Source: CAVPCZ01 sp963779225 (GTDB lineage Bacteria > Bacteroidota > Ignavibacteria > UBA10030 > UBA6906). From it: a DNA stretch of 64,000 nucleotides. The translations under genes and the position numbers were made by a program. Each line of letters begins with the position of its first letter. Within the stretch, counting starts at the first letter, position 1. The notes below the pieces were generated by a model. The model did no database searches. It saw only the letters and a program-made list of their open reading frames with translations, and was not told the origin of the DNA. The DNA is taken from positions 558,001-622,000 of the forward strand of contig CAVZWW010000001.1 of assembly GCA_963779225.1 (NCBI GenBank). The letters are read 5' to 3'. Shown here one piece after another: positions 1 through 10,000 of the stretch.

Positions 1-1
1 G

Positions 2-967
2 TCCATCGTGGAACTTGCCGTGGATCTGGCTCCCGGTCTTCCGCACTCCATAGCCAAGACGCCGGAGCTCCAATCGGTGCTGAGGGGGTTGACCTTTAGC
101 GCCACATCACTGGATACCTATCTCCGGTGTCCGCTCCGATTCTATTACGGACACGTTCTCGGGCTATCAGAACGGGAAGATGTGGAAGGAGAGATCGACA
201 GGGCTTCCATCGGGATATTTGTCCATCACGTGCTGGCGGAGTTTTTCCGCGGGACAGAAGGAACACCGTTGACGGAATCGTCGCTGGACGCCGGGCGCCT
301 CGACCGGCTGATTGTCACCCATTTTGAACGGTCGTTCGGCAGGGATCAGAGGGGTCCGCGTCTTCTCACCCGCCTGCAGATACAGACGCATCTGAGAGAA
401 TTCCTGACGGCGTATCGTCTGCCGCTGGTTGGTGCCGTGCCTGTTGTGGTGCTGGCAGTGGAGAAGTCGATGAAGGTGGAAATCGGCGGATTCCGTTTCA
501 GGGGGAAGGCTGACCATATCGAACGGCGGGGCGAGCGGACGTTCATTCTGGATTATAAAACCGGGAGCAAGCCGGAGCGTTACGCGATTCGTTTTGACGC
601 ATTGGATCCTTCCGATCGCACCACGTGGCCGGGTGCGATCGGTTCGCTGCAGCTTCCGTTGTATGCGTTGCTGTACTCAGGGACGACCGGTGAACCGGCA
701 GACCTTATCCGTCCCGCGTATGTGATGTTGGGGACGGACGCCATCTCGTCGGATATTGAGTATCCATTGTTCGGCGACAAGGACGATCCTGTGAAGTGTC
801 TCGCCGCCATAACGTCGGTAATCCTCAAGCTCGTGCGGGAGATCGAGGATGCTTCTGTGGATTTTGTCCCCGCTTCAGATCTCCGGAAGGAATGTCCGAA
901 CTGCCAGTTTCAGGGATTATGTGGAACGATGTGGACCGGCGGGAGGGACAGCGTGAGGGGGGAATAG
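2..967 (+). CDS. PD-(D/E)XK nuclease, RecB/AddB-type (3' part)
   Basis: C-terminal part of a DNA nuclease of the RecB/AddB exonuclease superfamily, probably acting in double-strand break processing. The frame is open to the left window edge, so the GTG at position 8 is unlikely to be the true start; the gene continues upstream. Visible elements are an SxTSLDxYxxCPLRFYY segment near the start of the domain, a conserved ADHIE acidic site followed by LDYKTG (the D...DxK core), and a terminal CPNCxxxxxC. Together with the early Cys this gives the four-cysteine pattern of AddB-like 4Fe-4S nucleases. It stops before the LacI-controlled promoter and appears unrelated to the sugar locus. Whether the missing N-terminus carries a helicase domain cannot be seen. 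Confidence 0.8.
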   Translation, partial: SIVELAVDLAPGLPHSIAKTPELQSVLRGLTFSATSLDTYLRCPLRFYYGHVLGLSEREDVEGEIDRASIGIFVHHVLAEFFRGTEGTPLTESSLDAGRLDRLIVTHFERSFGRDQRGPRLLTRLQIQTHLREFLTAYRLPLVGAVPVVVLAVEKSMKVEIGGFRFRGKADHIERRGERTFILDYKTGSKPERYAIRFDALDPSDRTTWPGAIGSLQLPLYALLYSGTTGEPADLIRPAYVMLGTDAISSDIEYPLFGDKDDPVKCLAAITSVILKLVREIEDASVDFVPASDLRKECPNCQFQGLCGTMWTGGRDSVRGE

Positions 968-1003
968 GGTGGGTATGAACTTACAATCCTCAAAAGAAAT
1001 AAC

Positions 1004-1032
1004 TTGACAATAACCACCCATCTCACTATAAT
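1004..1032 (+). promoter_or_regulatory. Consensus sigma70-like promoter of the glycan locus
   Basis: TTGACA at 1004-1009 and TATAAT at 1027-1032 are separated by exactly 17 bp, a perfect match to the vegetative sigma consensus. The last base of the -10 box is the first base of a LacI-type operator, so a bound repressor would sit on the start point. It is the only strong promoter seen before the 25-kb co-directional locus. Confidence 0.85.
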
Positions 1033-1045
1033 GTAAACGGTTACA
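1032..1045 (+). promoter_or_regulatory. LacI-family operator O1
   Basis: TGTAAACGGTTACA is a 14-bp imperfect palindrome with the central CG typical of LacI/CcpA-family operators. It begins in the -10 box and covers the predicted transcription start. The regulator encoded downstream is the obvious ligand (inference). Confidence 0.8.
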
Positions 1046-1084
1046 TAGGATGTTATTGGAGAGTCGATTTTTTTTTCCTTCGGA

Positions 1085-1098
1085 TGTAAGCGTTTACA
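1085..1098 (+). promoter_or_regulatory. LacI-family operator O2
   Basis: TGTAAGCGTTTACA is a second palindrome of the same design, with its centre 53 bp (about five helical turns) downstream of the O1 centre. That spacing suits co-operative binding or looping by a dimer pair, or a roadblock in the 5' UTR. No third copy was noticed in the intergenic gaps of the locus. Confidence 0.75.
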
Positions 1099-1170
1099 TT
1101 AAATCATTTCCAACTTCGCGTCCCTTTTTCCGGGTTACCGTTTCAGCGTAGCCTTTCCAAGAGAGCAACT

Positions 1171-1281
1171 ATGAGTCATTCGGTGAGGTTAGCTGTCTCT
1201 GCGTTTACCATGTCTGTATTGATGGTACACCCACGAATCGCACACGCGTGGAACGTCTTTGCGTGTGCAGGTCCGCGATGA
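1171..1281 (+). CDS. Possible 36-aa exported leader peptide upstream of the LacI gene
   Basis: This short ORF of 36 codons starts with ATG, has a weak AGAGAG-type site 5' of it, and ends in a TGA that overlaps the ATG of the LacI gene (ATGA). The peptide has a positively charged N-end, a hydrophobic stretch and a possible signal-peptidase site (HPRIAHA), followed by a short tail containing one Cys. It could serve translational coupling or simply be fortuitous. The 5' UTR is otherwise unexplained from 1099 to 1170. Confidence 0.35.
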   Translation: MSHSVRLAVSAFTMSVLMVHPRIAHAWNVFACAGPR

Positions 1282-2294
1282 GCACCACGATCAAAGAGGT
1301 TGCGATCCGTGCCGGCGTTTCCATTGCCACCGTCTCCCGTGTGTTGAACAACGTGGATCCCGTGGACGAGCGGACACGCAAGCACGTGCAAGAAGTCGCA
1401 CGGGAGATGCGGTATGTCCCGAATGCGATGGGGCGCAGTCTCAGTCGACGGAAGACGGAGGGGATCGGGCTGTTGTTGCCTGACCTGTTCGGCGAATTTT
1501 TCTCCGAGGTGCTGAGGGGGTGCGACCAAACCGCCCAGCAGTCCAACTATCATATGGTTGTGTCGAGTTCGCACAACAACAAGAAACAGACGCGTGCGGC
1601 TTTGCAGATGATGCGCGGGCGAGTCGATGGCCTCGTCATCATGTCGCCGCACATTGATGCAGAAACCCTGAATGAGAACCTCCCCCAGTCCCTTCCGGTG
1701 GTGCTGCTCAACTGCTACGTGCAATCGCATGATTTTGACGCGTTGAACATCGACAACTTCGCGGGCGCATTTGCTATGACGCAGCACCTCCTCTCGCACG
1801 GGCACAGGCGTATTGCCATTATCACGGGGACCGAGCGAAACTTCGACGCCTCCGAGCGGCTCCGGGGATATGTTGACGCGCTTAAGGAACATGGCGTGCC
1901 GCTTGATGAACGTCTCCAGGCGCCGGGGGATTTTTCTGAATCCGGCGGGTATCATGCCGCCCAGCAATTGCTTACCCTCGCACCACGACCGACAGCGATC
2001 TTCGGCTGCAACGACTCCATGGCGATTGGGGCGTTGAGTGCATTGCGTGATGCCGGCATCCAGGTGCCTGAACAGATGGCCCTCGCCGGCTTCGACGATG
2101 TCCCGATTGCGGCGTATCTCACGCCGGCGCTCACATCCGTTACGGTAGGGATCCACAGTCTTGGTGTACGGGCGATCGAAACCCTGTTACACGCAGTGCG
2201 TCACCAGAACACGCATCACAAGCAGCAGATCTTGCTCCCGACGTCCCCGAGTCTCCGGGAATCATGTGGTTGTCATCAAGAATCGGGCAGATAG
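1278..2294 (+). CDS. LacI-family transcriptional regulator
   Basis: Sugar-responsive repressor of 338 aa. The N-terminus STTIKEVAIRAGVSIATVSRVLNN is a typical LacI helix-turn-helix followed by the hinge; the rest is a periplasmic-binding-protein-like effector domain (for example IFGCNDSMAIGAL and LAGFDDVPIA). The ATG at 1278 was chosen over an upstream in-frame ATG (1248) because family members start just before the helix-turn-helix. It overlaps the stop of a short upstream ORF. It lies directly downstream of two LacI-type operators, so autoregulation and control of the downstream glycan genes are likely. The effector sugar is unknown. Confidence 0.93.
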   Translation: MSTTIKEVAIRAGVSIATVSRVLNNVDPVDERTRKHVQEVAREMRYVPNAMGRSLSRRKTEGIGLLLPDLFGEFFSEVLRGCDQTAQQSNYHMVVSSSHNNKKQTRAALQMMRGRVDGLVIMSPHIDAETLNENLPQSLPVVLLNCYVQSHDFDALNIDNFAGAFAMTQHLLSHGHRRIAIITGTERNFDASERLRGYVDALKEHGVPLDERLQAPGDFSESGGYHAAQQLLTLAPRPTAIFGCNDSMAIGALSALRDAGIQVPEQMALAGFDDVPIAAYLTPALTSVTVGIHSLGVRAIETLLHAVRHQNTHHKQQILLPTSPSLRESCGCHQESGR

Positions 2295-2419
2295 CCCATT
2301 ACCAACGCGGAGGTGATAATTCGGTACTCAAAGTTACAGTGATATCCAACACCCAACATCCAACATCGTTGTATCCTAAACCACCTGTTCCTTCACACAT
2401 CACCAGCAGAGAGGTGCAT

Positions 2420-4297
2420 ATGTACACTCGCCGATTTGTTTTGATGGTTCTTCTTCTGTCCGTGGCGTGCGGTGCGTTGTTTGCACAGTTCAACCCACGG
2501 GCAGACTACGTCTGGGCCCGCGATATTTCAGTTGCTGCGAGTCCGACGATTACGCTCGATGGTAATCTGAGCGAAGCGGTCTGGGCCAAGGCCGAATCCG
2601 TTATGGTCACCTATGGTACCCTCGATGGCAACCCGGGTAGTGGCTACAAGATCATGAATGGGTCGGGGACGCCCGGGAATGGTGCAAATGCCGTTATGAA
2701 GTTCCTGGTGAACAAAACGACAAATATGTTGTATTTTTCCGTCAGCGCGAACGACAGCTCTGTCGGCGGCAACGGGTGGGAAAACGCCGACGGTGTCTTA
2801 GGCGGTTTCTACGAGCGCGCCTCCCGTGAGCCCAACCTGGGGATCACACTGCAAAAGGACTTCTTCATTTCGTTCGTCGATTCTTCCGCTCCCGATGCGG
2901 GGATGAATCTGAAGGGTGGCAATCTTCCGGATCGTGGAGTAATCAAAGCGGCCTTGCATGTTAACGGTACAGCGAATGTCGATACCACCGCTGGTGGTGC
3001 GCGTGTGGCCGACCAGGGATGGGTGCTGGAAATGTCCGTCTCTCTGGACAGCCTCGGGTACAGCGCCAACAGCGCGACGACCGATGAAGTCCAGATGTCG
3101 ATAAGCATCTGGGATGGAGACTGGACCCACGGCGGCGGGACGTCCATTGCCACGAAAAACTGGTGGGGCAACGAGTGGGGCAACAATGGTGGCGGGATCG
3201 CAACACGCGTGCTCGTCCGCAACGATGTCAATGTTAACACAACATCTGTTCCGGAATATGGCTATGACGGCGTTGTTCCGAATGCGGCGAACTTTGCCGA
3301 TCCCGTCATCGATGGCGATCTGAAGGATACGGTGTGGAGCAAAGTGTCATCGTTTACCATTCAGTACGGCAATTCTGCCTTGCGTGCCACGTATCCGACT
3401 ATTGGCAAAGACCGTAGTGGCAATTTCAAGGCCAAGGGCACGACGGCCTTTGATGCCGGACAGGCAAAGTTCAAGGCGGTCTTCAAAGGTGACATGCTCT
3501 ATCTCAGCGCCGATGTCGCCGACAAGTCACTGAACAGCTTTGTCAGCGATGACTTCTTCGATGGCATCCAGGTCAGCATGAGCGTTCCCGAGGATACGCT
3601 TTACGACAAGAATGCGCATGTGATGGCCGCACGACGCTTCGGAGGAGCCATTGATACCTCGGTGAGCGCCGCTCGCGGACTGTGGGATGTGATAGGGGAC
3701 AGCCTCTTCATCAAGGCCGTCAAGTATGGGATGAAACTCAAAGCCGGCTCGACCATCAACGACAACACAGATGTGGATGCGGGATATACGGCGGAGATGT
3801 CAATCGATCTGTCCAAGCTCGGCTACGGTGCAGGTCAGACGAACAAAGTCGTCGCGATTGGGGTCAACTATCATGACTATGATATCGCCACCGATACCGT
3901 TGCAACCAGGGCCTGGTGGTTTAGAGAGTGGCCATGGTCGGCTTCGGCTGCATTCCTCTTGCTTGACAACGGAACCTTGGTCACTGGTGTGGAAGACCAG
4001 CCGGTAGGAGTTGCCGGAGAATTTCGTTTGATGGGGAATTATCCCAATCCGTTCAACCCGTCGACGAAAATCCAGTTCAGGGTGCCGGAGGCCGGAACGG
4101 CGAAGCTTCAGATTGTTGACATTCTCGGTCGCATGGTACGGGAAATTGCTCTCCAGGTGGTGGGCGGGACGTACGAGCAGGCATTTGACGCCACGTCTCT
4201 GGCCAGCGGAGTGTACTTCTACCGCATCGAGTTCGTCTCGGGGCAGACGGGTGCGCACAACCTGTCTGAAACCAGGAGCATGCTGTTGTTGAAGTAG
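2420..4297 (+). CDS. Secreted T9SS protein with two CBM9-like domains
   Basis: 625-aa exported protein with a signal peptide ending near FAQ. It carries two repeats opening with DGNLSEAVWAKAE and DGDLKDTVWSKV, the hallmark of CBM9-like (DOMON-related) beta-sandwich domains, at about residues 35-270 and 285-515. The C-terminus has NYPNPFNPSTKIQF and ASGVYFYRIEF, a T9SS type A sorting domain, so surface attachment or release is expected. The start is set by a good ribosome site (GAGAGGTG) 5' of ATG 2420; the longer in-frame extension overlaps the LacI gene and lacks signal character. As first structural gene of the locus it probably binds the polysaccharide at the cell surface. No catalytic motif was recognised. 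Confidence 0.85.
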   Translation: MYTRRFVLMVLLLSVACGALFAQFNPRADYVWARDISVAASPTITLDGNLSEAVWAKAESVMVTYGTLDGNPGSGYKIMNGSGTPGNGANAVMKFLVNKTTNMLYFSVSANDSSVGGNGWENADGVLGGFYERASREPNLGITLQKDFFISFVDSSAPDAGMNLKGGNLPDRGVIKAALHVNGTANVDTTAGGARVADQGWVLEMSVSLDSLGYSANSATTDEVQMSISIWDGDWTHGGGTSIATKNWWGNEWGNNGGGIATRVLVRNDVNVNTTSVPEYGYDGVVPNAANFADPVIDGDLKDTVWSKVSSFTIQYGNSALRATYPTIGKDRSGNFKAKGTTAFDAGQAKFKAVFKGDMLYLSADVADKSLNSFVSDDFFDGIQVSMSVPEDTLYDKNAHVMAARRFGGAIDTSVSAARGLWDVIGDSLFIKAVKYGMKLKAGSTINDNTDVDAGYTAEMSIDLSKLGYGAGQTNKVVAIGVNYHDYDIATDTVATRAWWFREWPWSASAAFLLLDNGTLVTGVEDQPVGVAGEFRLMGNYPNPFNPSTKIQFRVPEAGTAKLQIVDILGRMVREIALQVVGGTYEQAFDATSLASGVYFYRIEFVSGQTGAHNLSETRSMLLLK

Positions 4298-4319
4298 TTG
4301 CGGTATCAGCGTCCTGTTC

Positions 4320-4369
4320 TTCCGGCTGTTCCTCTCCCGCAGCTACGCCGGGCGGGAGAGGGGCCGGAA
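4320..4369 (+). terminator. Strong intercistronic hairpin without T-run
   Basis: CCTCTCCCGC (4331-4340) and GCGGGAGAGG (4352-4361) form a perfect 10-bp stem with an 11-nt loop. TTCCGGC (4320-4326) and GCCGGAA (4363-4369) extend it by 7 bp. No T-tract follows, so partial termination, mRNA protection or processing between the secreted-protein gene and the TonB receptor gene is more likely than full termination. Confidence 0.55.
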
Positions 4370-4399
4370 GCGGCTCATCATGAAGGTCGTGTGAATGCC

Positions 4400-7054
4400 A
4401 TGAACTCCGCCCGATCACTCGTTCCGTCCTGCCGGCATGTGTGTGCCATGGTCACGGCTCTGGTGATGCTGACTCACACCATTCTCCTTGCGGATACCAA
4501 AGGCAAACTCACCGGACGTGTTATCGATCTGCGGGGACAGCCGGTACTGGGGGCAAATGTCATTGTGGTTGGTACCACAGTTGGTGGGACGGCAAACGAT
4601 GAAGGGCAATACAACATCATCAATGTGCCGGCTGGTGTGTACGATGTACGAACAAGTGCTGTTGGGTATCAGGGGAAGATCGTTCGCAGTGTGCGTATCA
4701 ACGCCGGACAGACCACCACGCTGGAGTTCGTCATCAGCGAGAGCGCGATTGAAGCCGGCGAAGTAGTGACAATTGCTGAACGCCCGTTGGTGGATACCCG
4801 GCAAACCAGTGCAGTCTCAATCCTGAGCAGGGACGATATCGAGGCCCTGCCTGTGCAGACCCTGAACGATATCGTGAATCTCCAGGCCGGCGTTGTGGAT
4901 GGTCACTTCCGTGGCGGCCGTGCGGGCGAGGTGCAGTACCAGGTGGATGGAGTGTCCGTGAACAATCCGTACGATAACTCCTCCGTAATTCAACTGGATC
5001 GGTCGGTATTGCAGGAAGTACAGGTTATTAGCGGAACATTTGATGCGGAGTATGGGCAGGCGATGAGTGGGGTTGTGAATGCCATCCTCCGCAGCGGATC
5101 GGAGGAGCAGTTTGAAGCAAGCGCCGAACTCTATGGTGGAGCGTACGTTACTGACCAGGAAGTGTTCCCGCACACCGCGGTCTCAAGGTCACCGGCACTT
5201 CAAAGCCTGACCATGTCGCTGAGCGGTCCGGCGGGAATTCCCCGCACCTCGTTTCTTCTGAACATCCGCCGTTTCATCGATGATGGGTATCTCTGGGGGC
5301 AGCAGACTTTTCTGCCCACGGATGCGTCCGATTTTGGCACAAAGCTCTTCACGCCGGGCGGCTCCAACGCTGCCGTGTCGATGGCATGGCACAAGGAATG
5401 GTCCGGGCAGCTCAAGATTGCCAATCGCTCACTGACTGATGTACAATTGAGCTATCAGGCGGTTGGTGTACTGAGCGAAGGAAAAGCATTCGCATTCGGG
5501 TATCGAATCAATCCGGACGGGACGCGAACGCACAACAACTGGTCGCTCGTCCACGGCCTTGATTTCACCCATACCCTCTCAGTGAACGCATTCTATACAC
5601 TCAGTTTCCGTCAGAACTATTTCCATTACACTGACTACGTCTTTTCCTCACTTGACGATCCCGGGTACGCGCTCGCGGGTGCTCCCCGCGGCGATCCCAA
5701 TTATGAAATGGGGGCGATCATCCAAGGATACGATCTGGGGAGGTTTGAACAGAAAACCAACGCATTCTTGCTGAAAGGCTCGTTAACGAGTCAGGTGACG
5801 AGCCTGCATCTGATGAAGCTCGGCTTTGAAGTGCAGGCGACGTCTATTCTCTTTGGTGCTCCCGGGACGCTGGCGTCGCAGATCCTCGGACCGACGCAGT
5901 CCACTGTGTACGAAGTTGCAGATACGCTTGCACAGAATATCCGCACATATTATCCGCGGTCCATGGCGCTCTTTATTCAAGACAGAATGGAAGTGGCCGA
6001 CTTTCTCATCCGTGCGGGCCTCCGAGCGGAATTCTATGACGCGAATGCTACCGTTCCGAGCGATCTCGAAAATCCGGCAAACACCATCCAGGGTGCACCC
6101 ACGTCAGTCCAGACGCCAACAACGAGGAAGTTTGCGCTCGCACCCCGGCTGGGCATTTCCTACCCGATAGCCGCGACTGGCGCACTCTACTTTTCCTACG
6201 GACATTTCTATCAGATGCCCGGTATGGGCAATCTCTATGCAAATTCCGATTACTACATTCTGCGCAATCTGCAGTCCGGGAGTACGTCATACGGCGTGAT
6301 GGGGAATCCCGATATCAAGCCGGAGTTCACCGTACAATATGAATTTGGATTCAAACAACAGTTCGGGCAATTCCTCGGCGTGGATCTGAGCGTCTTCTAC
6401 AAAGACATCCGGGATCTGCTCGGTGTGGAATTCATTGACACGTATGCGGATTCACGATATTCCCGGTTTACAAATGTGGATTTCGGATCGGTCTACGGAA
6501 TTCGCCTTGCGATCGACCAACGCTTCACAGAGGCATTCAGCGTCTCGCTCAACTACACGAATCAGAACGCGATGGGGAATGCCAGCGATCCTCATGAGAC
6601 GGCGAATCGGGCCGCGGCAGGCGAGGATCCCCGGCCCCGGCAAGTACCCTTCGACTGGGATCAGCGCCACACCCTGAATGTCGCGGCAATAGTTAACGAT
6701 CACGACAATTTTCTCGCAACCTGCATCGTGCGCTTTGGCAGCGGTAGTCCCTACACTCCTTCGGTTGGATCGGGATTCGGGGCACAACTCGAGAAGAACT
6801 CCTCTCCGAAGCCGACCTGGGTGACGGTTGACCTGCGTGTGGAGAAACCCTTTCACATCGGGACAATCACGCTCAACACGTTTCTGCGCGTGTTCAACCT
6901 TTTCGACGCACGCTACGCCAATGGATTCGTGTTTTCAACAACGGGCAGCGTATTCTATTCCCTGACTTCCGCAGCAGATCGCACAACGCTGAGTGATCCA
7001 TCGCGCTACACCACACCGCGACGGATTGAACTCGGACTCGGAGTGAGAATCTGA
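4400..7054 (+). CDS. TonB-dependent outer-membrane receptor (module A)
   Basis: 884-aa outer-membrane transporter. After a signal peptide there is a carboxypeptidase-regulatory-like domain (GKLTGRVIDLRGQPVLGANV...), a plug domain (FRGGRAGEVQYQVDGVSV, then FDAEYGQAMSGVVNAIL) and a long beta-barrel ending in ELGLGVRI. ATG 4400 was chosen; a GTG at 4391 in the same frame is closer to a GAAGG site and is an alternative, while the TTG at 4298 is too far upstream. No SusD/RagB homologue accompanies it. Instead the next gene is a very large T9SS-type protein, as in the second module at 50170-55793. It likely imports oligosaccharides made by the surface GH144 enzyme (inference). Confidence 0.9.
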   Translation: MNSARSLVPSCRHVCAMVTALVMLTHTILLADTKGKLTGRVIDLRGQPVLGANVIVVGTTVGGTANDEGQYNIINVPAGVYDVRTSAVGYQGKIVRSVRINAGQTTTLEFVISESAIEAGEVVTIAERPLVDTRQTSAVSILSRDDIEALPVQTLNDIVNLQAGVVDGHFRGGRAGEVQYQVDGVSVNNPYDNSSVIQLDRSVLQEVQVISGTFDAEYGQAMSGVVNAILRSGSEEQFEASAELYGGAYVTDQEVFPHTAVSRSPALQSLTMSLSGPAGIPRTSFLLNIRRFIDDGYLWGQQTFLPTDASDFGTKLFTPGGSNAAVSMAWHKEWSGQLKIANRSLTDVQLSYQAVGVLSEGKAFAFGYRINPDGTRTHNNWSLVHGLDFTHTLSVNAFYTLSFRQNYFHYTDYVFSSLDDPGYALAGAPRGDPNYEMGAIIQGYDLGRFEQKTNAFLLKGSLTSQVTSLHLMKLGFEVQATSILFGAPGTLASQILGPTQSTVYEVADTLAQNIRTYYPRSMALFIQDRMEVADFLIRAGLRAEFYDANATVPSDLENPANTIQGAPTSVQTPTTRKFALAPRLGISYPIAATGALYFSYGHFYQMPGMGNLYANSDYYILRNLQSGSTSYGVMGNPDIKPEFTVQYEFGFKQQFGQFLGVDLSVFYKDIRDLLGVEFIDTYADSRYSRFTNVDFGSVYGIRLAIDQRFTEAFSVSLNYTNQNAMGNASDPHETANRAAAGEDPRPRQVPFDWDQRHTLNVAAIVNDHDNFLATCIVRFGSGSPYTPSVGSGFGAQLEKNSSPKPTWVTVDLRVEKPFHIGTITLNTFLRVFNLFDARYANGFVFSTTGSVFYSLTSAADRTTLSDPSRYTTPRRIELGLGVRI

Positions 7055-7065
7055 AAGGTGTATGT

Positions 7066-10000
7066 ATGAAGAGGCATTACCTCGTCGCTGCATTTCTCAT
7101 TTTCATATCGGCGTCTCCGGCGTGGACGCAGACACCGCTCCAGCCGGTTGTCCCGAAAAGTCAACGGGGACGCAACGATGCCGAACGCTCGGGGACACAT
7201 GATGCAGGGAATATCCGGACGGTGTTCTACAACTACGGGATGGTGGGGGACTATCCCGCGGATCCCATCAATGTCGATCTGTCGATTTTTCATTCAGCGG
7301 AAGTCCCCAAGGGATCCGGGGAAAACTATACGGATGGTATTACGCCGTTCGTGCTGGCGAAGATTAAGGATGTGCATGGAACGGATAACTATATCATGGA
7401 AACGGGGTTTCGTGAACGTCAGGAACAGAGTCCTCTCACATCCAAGATTATGCGTTTCGAACCGCGCCCCGGTTATCTCCAGAGCGACCCGACAATCAAT
7501 GTCGGCAGATCAATCGCTATGAGTCATGACTCCCGGACGTGGCCGCCCGCCTGGCCGGACAAAGCAAATGATCCGGACGACCCGGGCTGGGCGGGCAGCT
7601 GGAATGGATATTTCGGGAAGCGTCCCAATGCTGACCAGGAAAGCTACTCTGTGATGGACGATGATTTTTATGATAAATGGGACTACTATCCGGACAACCG
7701 GGATCAGACACGCCGGGGTCTCGGGCTTCGTGTGGAAGTCCGCGGATTTCAGTGGGCCAACCCGCAATCGACCAACGTCATCTTCTGGCACTATGACATC
7801 ACTAACGAAGCAACGACAGACTACCCTGACAATATCATCTTCGGTCTCTATATGGATTCCGGCGTTGGCGGTTCGGCATTTTCGTGCGACGGGGTTGCGG
7901 AATCGGATGATGACAACGCCTATTTTGATCATTCAACAGGGCTGAATCTGGTATACACGTGGGACAAGTTCGGGCACGGTGTTGATCTCCGGAGCAATTG
8001 CTCGGCAACAGGCTATCTCGGATATGCGTATATGGAAACGCCCGGCAATCCCTACAATGGCATCGATGATGATGGTGATGGAATTACCGACGAACGGCGG
8101 GATAGTGGCCCCGGACAGCTGGTTGTAGGGCAGGACAACATCCGCATCTACGTTCTCGCGCACTATGATCTTGCAAAATTCGAATCGTTCTACGGGAAAC
8201 TGGATACCAGGCCGGCATTCAAAGCCGGAAGATGGTGGACCGGCGACGAAAACCAGAATTGGGTTGCCGACTATGATGATCTCGGTGCTGATGGTGTGCA
8301 AAACACGTATGACACCGGCGAAGGGGATGGCATCCCGACAGCAGGAGAACCGGATTTCGATCAGACGGACAAAGATGAATCAGATCAGATCGGATTGACC
8401 GCGTTCAAGATGAATCGCATCAAAGGTCCGTCAAAGGCTGACCCGGTGGATGATATTGTATTCTTCGGCTTGTGGCCGCCCGCCCTTTACCAGCAGTTCA
8501 CCTCGCCCGTTCCTTCGTCACGGTTTGACTCCGCCGTCGTCCTGAACTACAACATCGCCTTCTTGTTTGCATCCGGGACCTTCAAGTTGCCGGCGGGGGC
8601 GCATGAGAGATTCAGTCTTGCCCTGGCCTACGGGGCCGACTTGAATGAGCTCCGGGAACGGGTACGTACAGTTCAGCAAATCTACAATGCCAACTACCAG
8701 TTTGCTGTGCCTCCTCCGGCTCCTCTGGTCAAAGCCGAGTCGGGCGACGGTTTTGTACGGCTTTCGTGGAGCGATTATTCCGAGCGGGCAAGTGACCCCG
8801 TCACTCATGAAAACGACTTTGAAGGATACAAGATTTATCGTTCCACCGATGTTGACTTCCGCGATCCGAAAACAATCTCCAATGCCCGCGGGACCGGACC
8901 CTTTGGCAACGGTAAACCCATGGCGCAGTTCGATCTGAAGAATGGCATACAAGGGTATTCGAAGCAGCTGATAGACGGCGTCGCGTATTATCTTGGCGAC
9001 GATACCAACCTCATGCATGCCTACATCGATACCACCGTGAAGAACGGACAGGAATACTTCTACGCAGTCTGTTCGTTCGATCACGGTTCGGATTCTCTGG
9101 GATTCTTCCCGTCGGAGAATGCCATTGCGGTCTCACGCACACTGCGGGGTGGCATCATCCTTCCGGTTAATGTTGTGGACACAAGGCCCGAACCGAACGT
9201 GCCGGGATTCGTGCCAGCGACGGCATCGAACATATACCACAGGGCGGGTGGGGGGAGCGGTTCTGTTACATTGAATATTGTGGATTCCCGCCAGGTTCCT
9301 GATGGCCAGACGTATCTTCTCCGTTTCACGACCGATACACCGAGCCAGATCCATGCAGTGAGATATGCAATGGTGGATAGTACAACGGGGAAAGAAGTCT
9401 TTGGTGCGGGAACTGACTTCCATGGCGAGGGGCGCGGACCCGTTGGTCTTGGAATGCTGCCTGTCGTCGCCACGACGGATGTCACGATGCCGGATACCAC
9501 GTACACGGGATTTACTGCCACCTCCGTCACGAACATGCGATTTGCTGTGGCCAACAAAGACGCCGACTCAATCAATGTGCTCCGGCCCGGATACCCGAAT
9601 GATTTCACGATTACCTTTTCGAGCGGCGTTCTTGACACGAGTCTTCTTTCCATTGTCAGCGATGCCATTCCTGTGAAATTCCGGATCGAAGCCTCGACGG
9701 CAAGCGGTCCGATGCGGTTGCGGTTGTATTTCCATGATGCCAATGACGACAGCACCATGAGTACACTCGGCGACTTCATCGATGTTGTTACGTATGTCCC
9801 AGGGAGCACGCGTCCGCGCGTGACGTGGCGTATAACGGTGGATACCGCCGGTCAAGCAGCCCGCGGCAACATTGTGCCTCCCACAACGGGAGATATCTAC
9901 TCCGTGCGCCTCCTCATCCCGTACGGTAGTGAGGATGTGTTTACCTTCCGGACAACGGCACAGACGGTCTCCGGCGACAAAGGGCGGCAGCAGTATGGCT

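Noticed and set aside
1248..1277. Upstream ATG for the LacI gene
   Set aside because: It adds ten residues before the canonical helix-turn-helix start; ATG 1278 fits the family better.
5783..5980. Small antisense ORFs inside the TonB receptor gene
   Set aside because: No independent start signals or recognisable products; shadows of the receptor gene.
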